32,207 bases of DNA from Bacillota bacterium (lineage in GTDB: Bacteria; Bacillota; Clostridia; Lachnospirales; Lachnospiraceae), in contig JAEZUR010000175.1 in assembly GCA_023420935.1 (NCBI GenBank), positions 1 through 32,207 of the forward strand, read 5' to 3'. The position numbers were made by a program, and so were the translations under genes. The notes below the pieces were generated by a model, which saw only the letters and a program-made list of their open reading frames with translations, had not been told where the DNA came from and did not search any database. Shown piece by piece: positions 7,779 to 16,454 of this stretch (positions are counted from its first letter, which is position 1; each line of letters begins with the position of its first letter).

Positions 7779-9551
7779 ATGAAAATAAAATTGTATGATA
7801 GGTTTAGCGAAAGGCTAGATGACATTAAAATCAAGAAAAAATTAGTTATACTTTTTATATTCTGTGTATTACTTCCAGTTGTTTCCATGGATTTTGTTTT
7901 ATTTGGTATCTTGACTAAGAATTCAGAACATGAAAGCTTAAATGAAATGCAGAGTACGGTACAAAGATTAGAATATAATTTATCGAAGATGATTGAATCA
8001 GCACAAAATGTCGCTCAACAATTTAGGAAAGACAAAGTGCTAAATGATTTCTTAAATACGACGTATCAAGATAATCTGGATTATTATGAGAATTATAACC
8101 GATTGATGAAAGACAATGTATTCAGTTATTATTATGAGTCTGAATCCGTATATAAAATATCAATCTTTACCAATAATAATTCCGTTACAAGAAGCAGTTC
8201 TTTTTATACGATTGCAGAGGCAGAGAATGAAGAATGGTATAAACATTTAGTTGACCAAAGATCAAAAGATATGACACTACATACGTATTACAGCAATAGT
8301 ACCATACGAGCACCGTTTAATGATGTTACACATAGGAAAATTTCCATTGTGTCTAGACTGAATAATTATGGTGGACTTGTGAAGTTTCTAAAGGTGGATA
8401 TTAGTTATTATGATATGCAAAGGCTTGTATTTAACGAAAAGTCTGCACAAGATATTATTATTACTAGAGGTGAAGATATTTTGTTTGATACCAGAGGCTC
8501 CAGGCTAGAATATTTACCAATTGAAACCTTGAAACCACTAAATGATAAGTTACTGAAAGTTCAACGTAATATAAAATTTATAGATGAAGATTGGAATATA
8601 ATTGTAATTCGTAATAAGTCAAATTTCTGGGATACTTATGAAGCAAATCAGAACTTGATTCGGTTTACTATTTTAATAAATCTATTATTACCTAGTATCG
8701 TAATTATTCTCATTGGTTCATCTCTATCCCGGAGAGTCAAATTAACGGACAAGTATTTAAACAAAGTGAAGAACGGACAATACGAATGCATTGATTGTTA
8801 TGAGGGAAAAGACGAAATTGGTAAAATGATTGGTAGCTATAATATTATGGTTAACAGAGTGAGAGAACTAATTGAAGTTGTGCTAAAGGGAAAAACAGAA
8901 CGACAAGCACTTGAACTTGCCAAGAAACAGGCTGAGTTAAATGCATTGCAAAGCCAGGTGAATCCTCATTTTATGTTTAATGCTCTAGAAAGCATTCGGA
9001 TGAAAAGTCTTGTTAATGGTGAGAAAGAAACAGCGGATATCATTGGCGAATTGGCAATGCATATGAGAAGTACCATACGTTGGGAAGTTGATTTTGTTAC
9101 GATACAAGACGAGATGGCATTTATTAAAAGTTATCTTCAAATTCAGAAATATCGTTTTGGGGATCGATTGGAATATTCCCTGCATGTTCAAAAAGAATGT
9201 GAACAATTGCGTATACCAAAGTTTGGGATTTTAACCTTCGTTGAAAATTCTTGCGTTCATGGAATTGAGAAAAAGATAGAAGGTGGCAATGTAAACGTAA
9301 TTGTGATGAAAGATGGGGACAAAATGCATGTGGAGATTATGGATAACGGTATGGGCATGGAAGCAGATAAATTGGAGGAACTAAGAAATAATCTGGATTC
9401 AGCTTCTGTAGAACAGATTATGTTAGGTGGGAGTATAGGTATTATGAATGCGTTTATAAGACTTAAAATGTATTATCAAGACAAAATAGAATGTCAGATA
9501 GATAGTAAAGTAAATGAAGGTACCGATGTATATTTTACAGTATCATTGTAA
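7779..9551 (+). CDS. YesM-family sensor histidine kinase
   Basis: This 590-residue membrane kinase has a cytoplasmic N-terminus, TM1 at about 22-45, an extracellular sensing region to about 288, TM2 at about 291-315, a HAMP linker, the HisKA_7-type phospho-acceptor segment QSQVNPHFMFNALESIR (H397), and a C-terminal HATPase domain with FVENSCVHGIE, DNGMGM and GGSIGIMNA. YesM-type kinases in Firmicutes typically sense extracellular sugars or oligosaccharides, sometimes through a binding protein, and act through an AraC-type response regulator. That regulator is encoded 19 bases downstream, and import and breakdown genes follow. Kinase and regulator almost certainly form one operon; the signal is inferred to be a plant oligosaccharide. 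Confidence 0.94.
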   Translation: MKIKLYDRFSERLDDIKIKKKLVILFIFCVLLPVVSMDFVLFGILTKNSEHESLNEMQSTVQRLEYNLSKMIESAQNVAQQFRKDKVLNDFLNTTYQDNLDYYENYNRLMKDNVFSYYYESESVYKISIFTNNNSVTRSSSFYTIAEAENEEWYKHLVDQRSKDMTLHTYYSNSTIRAPFNDVTHRKISIVSRLNNYGGLVKFLKVDISYYDMQRLVFNEKSAQDIIITRGEDILFDTRGSRLEYLPIETLKPLNDKLLKVQRNIKFIDEDWNIIVIRNKSNFWDTYEANQNLIRFTILINLLLPSIVIILIGSSLSRRVKLTDKYLNKVKNGQYECIDCYEGKDEIGKMIGSYNIMVNRVRELIEVVLKGKTERQALELAKKQAELNALQSQVNPHFMFNALESIRMKSLVNGEKETADIIGELAMHMRSTIRWEVDFVTIQDEMAFIKSYLQIQKYRFGDRLEYSLHVQKECEQLRIPKFGILTFVENSCVHGIEKKIEGGNVNVIVMKDGDKMHVEIMDNGMGMEADKLEELRNNLDSASVEQIMLGGSIGIMNAFIRLKMYYQDKIECQIDSKVNEGTDVYFTVSL

Positions 9552-9570
9552 AGGGTGGGGAAATAGTAGA

Positions 9571-11166
9571 ATGATAAAAGTAATGATAATTGATGATGAG
9601 CCATTTATTCGAGAAGGGCTGAAAGTAATTATAGACTGGGAAATGTATGGATTTCAAGTGTGTGAAGAAGCGGGCAATGGAAATGAAGCCATAGAAAAGT
9701 TAGGGAATTCAGATATAAACTTAGTGATCGTTGATATTCGAATGCCTCAAATGGATGGTTTAGAATTTATCCGTTATGTTAGAGAAAATATAAAAAGTAA
9801 AATAAAATTCATTGTATTAAGTGGTTATAGTGACTTTGATTATGCAAAACAAGCAATTAGGCATAATGTTTCGGATTATTTACTGAAGCCATTACAAGCC
9901 AGCGAGTTAATTGCTGCGTTAGAAAAGGTGAAAGATAAATTCTTGGAAGAAGAAAGCAATGAGCAGATTGTTCATGAATTATGGGATTCAAGGATAAAGA
10001 ATTCGCTTCAAAAATTATTACTGGGAATTGGTAATGATAAGAATCTTATGCTAGTAAGAGATCATCTTGAATTCTCAAAGAATATGAGATACACATTTCT
10101 GCGTATGGAATATATGGATCATAACCAAACTATAAGCAATTTAGTGAAAGCGGATGAGGTAGCAAAAGTTCGGGACTTGCTTAGTAAAATCAGTTGCGAG
10201 AAAGATTTCTACTTAATGGACCCATCGGTGGTTAACGACTATACAATTGAATTAGGTATCTTGTTATTAAATTCCAAAGATAATGCAAGAGATGTGTTCA
10301 TATTAGAAACAGTACATAAAAGTCTTAATGAGAATCAGAATTTTAAATATAACTTTTATGTGGGAGTACAAGTTGATGCCGTTGACAACTTGTATTTAAG
10401 TTATAAAACTGCTCAAAAAGCCAGTGTGAATCAAGTAATCAGTGGCGGGAATGCTGAAGTTTGCTGTTACAATGAGTATAAGAAAAAAGAATCAATTCGC
10501 TATACGGTTTCTTATTCGAAGATAGAAAAATTAATACAATATGTGAAAGAAAATCAAAGAGATAAAATAAAAGAATCCATTCAGACTATTTTTTGTGATT
10601 TTCAAGACGGCTTAGTGGAATTGGAATTAATACAAACCAATGTCCGTTTTATACTATATAGTATAGTAGATATGGCCATTGATTCTCTAGGAAGATTAGA
10701 ACAGGAAGAAATTTCACAGTATTTAAATTCAAATTTAATTGAACAAATTGCATATCGTGCTAATATAGATTCCTTTATTGAAACGGTTGTGGAATTTGCT
10801 GATTATCTATATCAACTAAAGAATTATTCTTCCGCAGTTGTCTTAACAAAGGTGAATAAAGAAATTGAAGAACATTACATGGAAAACCTTAGTTTAAAGA
10901 GTTTAAGTAAGAAATACTATATCAATAATGTCTATTTAGGCCAAGTCTTTAAAAAAGAAAAGGGCATGTCCTTTAAAGAGTACTTAAATAAAGTAAGAAT
11001 TGATAAAGCAGCAGAAATGCTATTGTATGGGAATGAGCGAATCTATACCATTGCTGAGAAAGTTGGATATCAAAATCCAGATTATTTTATTAGTAAATTT
11101 GTACAGGTAAAAGGTACGACACCTCACCAGTATCGACTTAAAAAGGCGATAAACCTTCATTCATAA
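9571..11166 (+). CDS. YesN-family response regulator with AraC-type HTH
   Basis: This 531-residue transcription factor has an N-terminal receiver domain (about 1-120) with acidic residues D8 and D9, phospho-acceptor D55 in IVDIRMPQMDG and K106 in LLKPL. A long central region of about 300 residues follows, and then a C-terminal AraC-type double HTH (about 430-528) containing SLKSLSKKYYINNVYLGQVF and IAEKVGYQNPDYFISKF. An upstream in-frame ATG at 9514 lies inside the kinase gene. ATG at 9571 is chosen because the receiver domain starts there and a purine-rich GGGTGGGGA precedes it. It is the partner of the YesM-type kinase, and the GH8 and transporter genes downstream are the natural targets by position. 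Confidence 0.94.
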   Translation: MIKVMIIDDEPFIREGLKVIIDWEMYGFQVCEEAGNGNEAIEKLGNSDINLVIVDIRMPQMDGLEFIRYVRENIKSKIKFIVLSGYSDFDYAKQAIRHNVSDYLLKPLQASELIAALEKVKDKFLEEESNEQIVHELWDSRIKNSLQKLLLGIGNDKNLMLVRDHLEFSKNMRYTFLRMEYMDHNQTISNLVKADEVAKVRDLLSKISCEKDFYLMDPSVVNDYTIELGILLLNSKDNARDVFILETVHKSLNENQNFKYNFYVGVQVDAVDNLYLSYKTAQKASVNQVISGGNAEVCCYNEYKKKESIRYTVSYSKIEKLIQYVKENQRDKIKESIQTIFCDFQDGLVELELIQTNVRFILYSIVDMAIDSLGRLEQEEISQYLNSNLIEQIAYRANIDSFIETVVEFADYLYQLKNYSSAVVLTKVNKEIEEHYMENLSLKSLSKKYYINNVYLGQVFKKEKGMSFKEYLNKVRIDKAAEMLLYGNERIYTIAEKVGYQNPDYFISKFVQVKGTTPHQYRLKKAINLHS

Positions 11167-11205
11167 ATCAAAACCGTAATAAGTATAGAAATCATAAACA
11201 TAAGG

Positions 11206-11243
11206 GCATTTTATATTCAGTTTTTGGGATGAATACAAAATGC
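11206..11243 (+). terminator. Hairpin between the response regulator and GH8 gene
   Basis: GCATTTTATATTC (11206-11218) pairs with GAATACAAAATGC (11231-11243), with one mismatch and a 12-base loop, followed by TTTT. It is a weak terminator or attenuator separating the regulatory genes from the structural genes. Confidence 0.5.
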
Positions 11244-11290
11244 TTTTATGATATTCTAATGAAAAATAACAAGGAGAAAGGTATTATATT

Positions 11291-12415
11291 ATGGGTAGTT
11301 ATAGGAATCTTTTTAGTGAAATTGGAATCTCTGAAGCAGACATTGAAAAAAGAGTTATGGATACGTTCCAGACCTTATTTTACGGATCAGAGGAAGAACG
11401 AATCTATCATGAAGCAGGTCAAGATATGGCTTATATGGAGGACACAGGGAATCATGATGTTAGAACAGAAGGAATGTCATATGGTATGATGATGTGCGTT
11501 CAACTGGATAAAAAAGAGGAGTTTGATCGTTTATGGAAATGGGTTAAAACCTATATGTGGATGGAAGAAGGTGAAAATGCCGGTTACTTTGCTTGGTCTT
11601 GCAGTGTTGACGGAACAAAAAATGCATATGGGCCAGCACCGGATGGGGAAGAGTTTTTTGCTATGGCATTGTTCTTTGCTGCAAAACGTTGGGGTGAAGG
11701 TCAAGGTATTTTTGATTATTCAACACAGGCGAAAGATATTTTAAAAGAATGTGTACATAAGGGTGAGAATGGTATTGGAAAGCCTATGTGGGAACCAGCT
11801 AATAAATTAATTAAATTCATAACGGAATGTGATTTTAGTGATCCATCTTATCATTTACCACATTTTTATGAATTATTTAGCAGATGGGCAAATGAAGAGG
11901 ATAGGTTGTTCTGGAAAGAAGCAGCAAAAGCCAGCAGAGAGTATTTAAAAAAGGCTTGTCATCCGGTTACAGGATTAAGTGCAGAATATGCAGAGTATGA
12001 TGGAACTCCTTGCGTGAAATGGAATGAAGGGGAAAATCGTCATGATTGGTTTTATAGTGATTCCTATCGAACCATTGCGAATATCGGACTGGATTATGAA
12101 TGGTTTGGTGTGGAACCGAAAGAACGAGAGATTGCCAATCATTTGCAAGCATTTTGCTATGAAACATTAGGTGGTGTTATGGATGGTATTTATCATATCG
12201 ATGGAACTGTAATCGAAGGCAAAGCATTACACCCAGTTGCAATTATTGCAACCAATGCACAGGCCTCCTTAGCTGCTGACGGGGCATATGCAAAGCAAGC
12301 GGTACAAGATTTTTGGAATACACCGTTACGTAAGGGAGATAGGAGATACTATGATAATTGTTTGTACTTTTTTGCTTTGCTTGCATTAAGTGGAAGGTAT
12401 CAAATTTGGGAGTGA
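11291..12415 (+). CDS. GH8 reducing-end xylose-releasing exo-oligoxylanase
   Basis: This 374-residue enzyme is a family 8 glycoside hydrolase of the Rex type, an (alpha/alpha)6 barrel. Visible family features are TEGMSYGMMMCV with the probable general acid E60, FAWSC, GPAPDGEEFFAMAL, and HDWFYSDSYRTIANIG with probable base D257. Length and the lack of a signal peptide match Bacillus halodurans Rex (about 388 residues), a cytosolic enzyme that removes xylose from the reducing end of short xylo-oligosaccharides. The binding protein and permeases immediately downstream suggest that imported xylo-oligosaccharides are its substrate. GGAGAAAGG at 11273-11281 precedes the ATG. Family assignment is firm; exact specificity is inferred. 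Confidence 0.9.
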   Translation: MGSYRNLFSEIGISEADIEKRVMDTFQTLFYGSEEERIYHEAGQDMAYMEDTGNHDVRTEGMSYGMMMCVQLDKKEEFDRLWKWVKTYMWMEEGENAGYFAWSCSVDGTKNAYGPAPDGEEFFAMALFFAAKRWGEGQGIFDYSTQAKDILKECVHKGENGIGKPMWEPANKLIKFITECDFSDPSYHLPHFYELFSRWANEEDRLFWKEAAKASREYLKKACHPVTGLSAEYAEYDGTPCVKWNEGENRHDWFYSDSYRTIANIGLDYEWFGVEPKEREIANHLQAFCYETLGGVMDGIYHIDGTVIEGKALHPVAIIATNAQASLAADGAYAKQAVQDFWNTPLRKGDRRYYDNCLYFFALLALSGRYQIWE

Positions 12416-12535
12416 TGTAATGATGCACAAATATAGTTTTAAATATAATCTATAACTATAAATAAATAACAAATGATTTTGTAAAAAACCCAATTAAATT
12501 TAGAAATGTGAATAAATTACAACTATTATATTAAG

Positions 12536-12558
12536 TTTGTATGGATGTAACATACAAA
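12536..12558. promoter_or_regulatory. Candidate operator upstream of the binding-protein gene
   Basis: TTTGTATG (12536-12543) and its exact reverse complement CATACAAA (12551-12558) flank a 7-base spacer. It lies about 50 bases before the start codon, in an AT-rich 189-base gap with no other gene. As RNA it could also form a stem in the 5' untranslated region. Confidence 0.45.
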
Positions 12559-12604
12559 TGTCAGTGATATGATTAAGTTACAAAAATATATGGGAGGTAA
12601 CAAA

Positions 12605-14326
12605 ATGAGAAACACGAAAAGATTCTTAGCAACATTGCTTGTACTAGCAATGACAGCATCCACATTAATTGGTTGCCAGACTAAGTCAGATTCTTCAAAA
12701 ACATCTGCATCTGTAGACACTGGGGATAGTAAATCGGAAGAGGGTAAGGAAAAAGCAATCAGAGAATACTCTCTGTTTGTAGCGGTTGCTGGAAAAGAAG
12801 TTCCAGAAGATAATAGGATGCTACAAAAAGTAACAGAAAAAATTGGTGCAAAAGCGAAAGTAACATGGTTAACTGGACAGACTGATAAAGAACGTGTCGG
12901 TGTCATGATAGCAGGTGGAGATTATCCAGATTTAATCGTTGGTGGTACTGCAACTCCAGACTTAGTAAGTGCAGGCGCTTTAATACCATTAGAAGATAAA
13001 TTAGACAAATATCCAAATCTTAAGAACTTTAGAACTGAAGCAGAATGGAACATGGTAAAAGGAGCTGGAAACGGCCATATTTATTACATACCTATATTTG
13101 GAAAAGCCAATATAAAATCCATGCAGACCAAACAAAATGACGAAGCATTCTGGATTCAGAAAAGAGTGTTAAAATGGGCTAACTATCCACAGCTTAAAAC
13201 AGTGGATGAATACTTTAAACTGATTCAAGATTATCTAGCAGCAAACCCTACATCAGAAGATGGACAAAACAATATTGGATACGAAATTCTTTGCCATGAA
13301 TGGAGATGGTTCTGTTTAGAAAATGTATCACAGTTCCTAGCAGGATATCCTAACGATGGTGCAGCTATCGTTAACATGGAAACTAATGAAGCTAAAAATT
13401 ATGATGATATTCCAGAAGCAGAAGCTTATTATAAGAAATTAAATGAAATGTATAATGCAGGAGTAATTGATCCAGAAGCATTTACTATGTCATATGATCA
13501 ATATATTGCAAAATTATCAACCGGACGTGTCCTTGGTATGGTTGATCAGGGATGGGATTTCCTAGATGCTGAACAGTCATTGATTGCACAAGGGAAAGAA
13601 GATTGTACTTATGTACCTCTTGGGTTAACTCTTGATGGAACAACAGCAACGAAATACTTTACACCATCAGCATTTAATTCAGGTGATGGTATTGCTATTA
13701 CAACAAGCTGTAAAGATGTAGATGGTGCATTACAGTTCTTAAATGATTTACTTGCTAGTGATGTTATGGCTATGCGTAATTGGGGTGAAGAAGGCGTAGA
13801 TTATAGCGTAGACGAAAACGGAAAATTCTACCGTAGTGAAGAACAAAGAGCAAATGCGGAAGATCCAGACTTTGAAAATCAAAACTTTATTAATAAATAT
13901 TACAGCTATATTCCTGGTTATGAAGGTCTCCTAGAGGATGGAATTAATGCAGTAAGACCAGACCAACAACCAGAAGAATTTAAGGCTACTTTAAAAGATA
14001 TCGATAAAGAAATTCTAGCTGCTTACGGATATGAAAAATGGACTGACTTTTTAACCTACACAGAAGATATAGGACCATGGTATCCAATTTACACAGCAAA
14101 GAATACTTGGGAAGCAAGTTCTGATGCATTTATAGCATCACAGAAAATGGAAGAAGTAAAACGTGAATGGTTACCAAAGGTTATTATGTCAAAACCAGGG
14201 GAAGTTGATAGCACTTGGGATCAATATATGGAAAAATATCATAATGATACAAACTATAAAGTATTTGAACAAAAAATGACTGAGGAAGTAGCTAAAAAAG
14301 TTGCAATCGCAGAAGGAAAGAATTAG
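12605..14326 (+). CDS. Oligosaccharide ABC transporter binding lipoprotein (CUT1, LplA-like)
   Basis: This 573-residue extracellular solute-binding protein has a lipoprotein signal peptide: basic start, hydrophobic core and lipobox LIGC with lipidated C24, followed by a Ser/Lys/Asp-rich linker to about residue 50. The mature part is a large family-1-type binding protein of the size used by LplB/YtcP-linked importers. It should capture an oligosaccharide outside the cell and deliver it to the two permeases downstream. An earlier in-frame ATG at 12569 is rejected because GGGAGG (12592-12597) sits 7 bases before ATG 12605 and the signal peptide begins there. Neighbouring GH8 suggests xylo-oligosaccharides. 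A strong terminator after the gene would favour more binding protein than permease. Confidence 0.92.
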   Translation: MRNTKRFLATLLVLAMTASTLIGCQTKSDSSKTSASVDTGDSKSEEGKEKAIREYSLFVAVAGKEVPEDNRMLQKVTEKIGAKAKVTWLTGQTDKERVGVMIAGGDYPDLIVGGTATPDLVSAGALIPLEDKLDKYPNLKNFRTEAEWNMVKGAGNGHIYYIPIFGKANIKSMQTKQNDEAFWIQKRVLKWANYPQLKTVDEYFKLIQDYLAANPTSEDGQNNIGYEILCHEWRWFCLENVSQFLAGYPNDGAAIVNMETNEAKNYDDIPEAEAYYKKLNEMYNAGVIDPEAFTMSYDQYIAKLSTGRVLGMVDQGWDFLDAEQSLIAQGKEDCTYVPLGLTLDGTTATKYFTPSAFNSGDGIAITTSCKDVDGALQFLNDLLASDVMAMRNWGEEGVDYSVDENGKFYRSEEQRANAEDPDFENQNFINKYYSYIPGYEGLLEDGINAVRPDQQPEEFKATLKDIDKEILAAYGYEKWTDFLTYTEDIGPWYPIYTAKNTWEASSDAFIASQKMEEVKREWLPKVIMSKPGEVDSTWDQYMEKYHNDTNYKVFEQKMTEEVAKKVAIAEGKN

Positions 14327-14339
14327 TAATACATAAAAG

Positions 14340-14385
14340 AAAAGAAGTGTTTGCTGGCTTCTAATTGCAATCACTTCTTTTTTTT
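14340..14385 (+). terminator. Intrinsic terminator after the binding-protein gene
   Basis: AAAAGAAGTG (14340-14349) pairs perfectly with CACTTCTTTT (14372-14381) around a 22-base loop, with eight T residues at 14378-14385. Because permease genes follow on the same strand, partial read-through would set the ratio of binding protein to permease. Confidence 0.8.
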
Positions 14386-14422
14386 AGGATAAATCGGATT
14401 AATTTTTACGAACGAAGGGCAA

Positions 14423-14517
14423 GGTTAAGCAAAAATGCGTGTTTAACCATTGATTTATGACAATAGAAAGTTCGCGACGCGTGCTTTCTATCGTTTGTAT
14501 GCTGGACGCAGCCGGCA
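14423..14517 (+). other. Structured, GC-rich region before the first permease gene
   Basis: Three stem-loops can be drawn in tandem. The first pairs GGTTAA (14423-14428) with TTAACC (14443-14448), with an inner GCA/TGC. The second is a perfect 8-bp stem ATAGAAAG (14463-14470) with CTTTCTAT (14484-14491), around a CG-rich loop. The third pairs TGCTGG (14500-14505) with CCGGCA (14512-14517), with one wobble, right before the weak ribosome site. No known riboswitch class was recognised. It could be an RNA stability or processing element, or a small dispersed palindrome. Confidence 0.45.
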
Positions 14518-14529
14518 GATGGGATAAAA

Positions 14530-15489
14530 ATGAGTAGAAAAAAGAATGAATCTCAAATAAATGCGGTATCCAATCCGCAATCAAGCTTAGGTAAACGACT
14601 ATATAAACAGAGAACATTGGTACTAATGTCATTACCATTTCTGATCTATGTATTAATCTTTAATTATGTTCCGTTGGTTGGATGGGTGATGGCGTTTCAA
14701 AAATTCAAACCAGGTAGAAGCTTTTTTGATCAAGAGTGGGCTGGTTTATTCCAATTTAAATTATTGTTTCAAGATGAAACATTTTTAAATGTTATCAGAA
14801 ATACTCTCGCAATGAGCTTAATTAATTTATTTTTGGGTTTTGTTACTGCCATAGGTTTGGCAATTCTGTTAAATGAAGTAAAGCAGATGTTTTCAAAAAA
14901 AGTGGTTCAGACCATTTCATATATGCCGCATTTCTTATCTTGGATTATTGTTACTGGTATCGTAATGGATGTTTTATCACCAGAGACTGGTATTATCAAT
15001 CAGGTACTAATGGGATTAAATATTATAGATAATCCAATCAACTTTTTCTCCAAGGTACACTATTTTTGGGGGATTGTAGGATTATCGAATGTGTGGAAAG
15101 AAACAGGATGGAACAGTATTATATATCTAGCAGCGATTACTGCTATTAGTCCTGACTTATATGAAGCAGCATCTATTGATGGTGCAAACCGCTTCCAAAA
15201 GATCATGAATATTGTATTGCCTGGTATAAAGCCTACTATTTTCATCTTATTAATTATGAATATCGGAAATATCTTAAATGCTGGTTTTGAAGTTCAGTAT
15301 TTATTGGGAAATGGTATGATACAGAAGGTGTCTCAGACAATTGATATCTATGTTCTAAAGTATGGTATTAGTATGAATAATTTCTCATTAGCTACCGCAG
15401 CTGGTATTTTCAAAAGTGTGATTAGTATATTACTAATCGTAATTGCCAATAAAGCTGCAGCAGCTGCAGGGGAAGAAAGATTATTTTAA
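14530..15489 (+). CDS. CUT1 sugar ABC transporter permease, LplB type
   Basis: This 319-residue membrane protein has about six transmembrane segments. The first follows a basic N-terminal tail of about 30 residues. It contains NTLAMSLINLFLGFVTAIGLA and the cytoplasmic EAA loop EAASIDGANRFQKIMNIVLPG, the docking site for an ATPase subunit. The hallmark start region with LPFLIYVLIFNYVPLVGW is typical of LplB-family permeases. It pairs with the YtcP-type permease 17 bases downstream. The ribosome site is weak (GGGA at about 14521-14524) and follows directly after a predicted stem. No ATPase gene is in the cluster, so a shared ATPase is needed. Confidence 0.93.
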   Translation: MSRKKNESQINAVSNPQSSLGKRLYKQRTLVLMSLPFLIYVLIFNYVPLVGWVMAFQKFKPGRSFFDQEWAGLFQFKLLFQDETFLNVIRNTLAMSLINLFLGFVTAIGLAILLNEVKQMFSKKVVQTISYMPHFLSWIIVTGIVMDVLSPETGIINQVLMGLNIIDNPINFFSKVHYFWGIVGLSNVWKETGWNSIIYLAAITAISPDLYEAASIDGANRFQKIMNIVLPGIKPTIFILLIMNIGNILNAGFEVQYLLGNGMIQKVSQTIDIYVLKYGISMNNFSLATAAGIFKSVISILLIVIANKAAAAAGEERLF

Positions 15490-15506
15490 GGAAAGGAGGA
15501 AGTAAT

Positions 15507-16412
15507 ATGAAAAAGAATAAAAGTGGAGTGCATTACAAGCAATCAATTGGTGGAGTGGCTTTCGATGTTGTAAAATGGCTTATCTTAATTATCTTCGTGG
15601 TTGTAACCATATATCCTATCATTAATACCTTAGCAGTGTCGTTCAATGAAGGGCTTGATACCATTAGGGGTGGAATATATCTTCTTCCGCGTAAATTTAC
15701 CTTGAAGAATTACACTACTATCTTACAAAAGGATTCCTTACGTCAGGCAGCCTTTATCACTGTTTCAAGAACAGTCATCGCGACCTTTTTACAATTATTT
15801 GTAACGGCTATGCTTGCTTATATTGTTAGTCGCAAGGATTTTATATTTAAAAAACAGCTTACAATATTATATGTATTAACTATGTATATAAGTGCGGGGC
15901 TAATCCCTGGATATCTTTTAATTAAAGAATTAAACCTGTTGAATAATTTTTGGGTGTATATTATTCCAGGTATGGTTAGTGCCTTCAATATGATTGTAAT
16001 TAGAACTTTTATGAATGGAATACCGGATAGTTTAGCGGAATCAGCAGAAGTTGATGGAGCAGGTCATATGAGAATATTTCTTCAAATAATCTTGCCGCTT
16101 TGTAAGCCTGTTTTAGCAACGGTTGCTTTATTTATTGCAGTATATCAATGGAATTCATGGTTTGATGCAATGTTGTATAATTCATTCAATGATAAATTAA
16201 CAACTTTGCAATATGAACTTATGAAATTGTTAGCATCAGTAACGAATCAAGGTGGTAGTGTGGAGACAATTAAAAACGGTGGTGCTATGGTAACACCAAT
16301 GTCTGTGCGAGCTGCTACTACAATCGTTACTTCGATTCCGATCGTATGCTTATATCCATTCTTGCAACAGTACTTTGTAGCTGGTCTTACTGTAGGTGGG
16401 GTTAAAGAATAA
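15507..16412 (+). CDS. CUT1 sugar ABC transporter permease, YtcP type
   Basis: This 301-residue permease has about six transmembrane helices and is the second half of the import channel. It shows the usual N-terminal phrase PIINTLAVSFNEG, GIYLLPRKFTLKNY, and the EAA loop ESAEVDGAGHMRIFLQIILP that contacts the ATPase. The C-terminal end is typical of the YtcP group. GAAAGGAGG at 15491-15499 is a strong ribosome site 7 bases before the ATG, and the gene lies 17 bases after its partner. It is followed 42 bases later by a chemoreceptor gene with no terminator in between, so all three are probably one transcript. Confidence 0.93.
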   Translation: MKKNKSGVHYKQSIGGVAFDVVKWLILIIFVVVTIYPIINTLAVSFNEGLDTIRGGIYLLPRKFTLKNYTTILQKDSLRQAAFITVSRTVIATFLQLFVTAMLAYIVSRKDFIFKKQLTILYVLTMYISAGLIPGYLLIKELNLLNNFWVYIIPGMVSAFNMIVIRTFMNGIPDSLAESAEVDGAGHMRIFLQIILPLCKPVLATVALFIAVYQWNSWFDAMLYNSFNDKLTTLQYELMKLLASVTNQGGSVETIKNGGAMVTPMSVRAATTIVTSIPIVCLYPFLQQYFVAGLTVGGVKE

Positions 16413-16454
16413 ATACAGTATTTTACCATACATAAGACAAAGTGAGGGAAGTCA

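Noticed and set aside
9514..9570. Upstream start for the response regulator
   Set aside because: It lies inside the kinase coding region and adds residues before the receiver domain; ATG 9571 begins exactly at the conserved receiver start.
11229..11489. 86-codon plus-strand frame overlapping the GH8 gene start
   Set aside because: It is a shadow of the GH8 frame; the GH8 motifs, including E60 in TEGMSYGMM, occupy the other frame.
12569..12604. Upstream ATG for the oligosaccharide-binding lipoprotein
   Set aside because: It has no ribosome site, while GGGAGG precedes ATG 12605, where the signal peptide begins.
14401..14529. Cyclic-di-GMP (GEMM) riboswitch, suggested by GGACGCAGCC
   Set aside because: The flanking conserved segments and the paired architecture of GEMM could not be matched; only a short resemblance is present.
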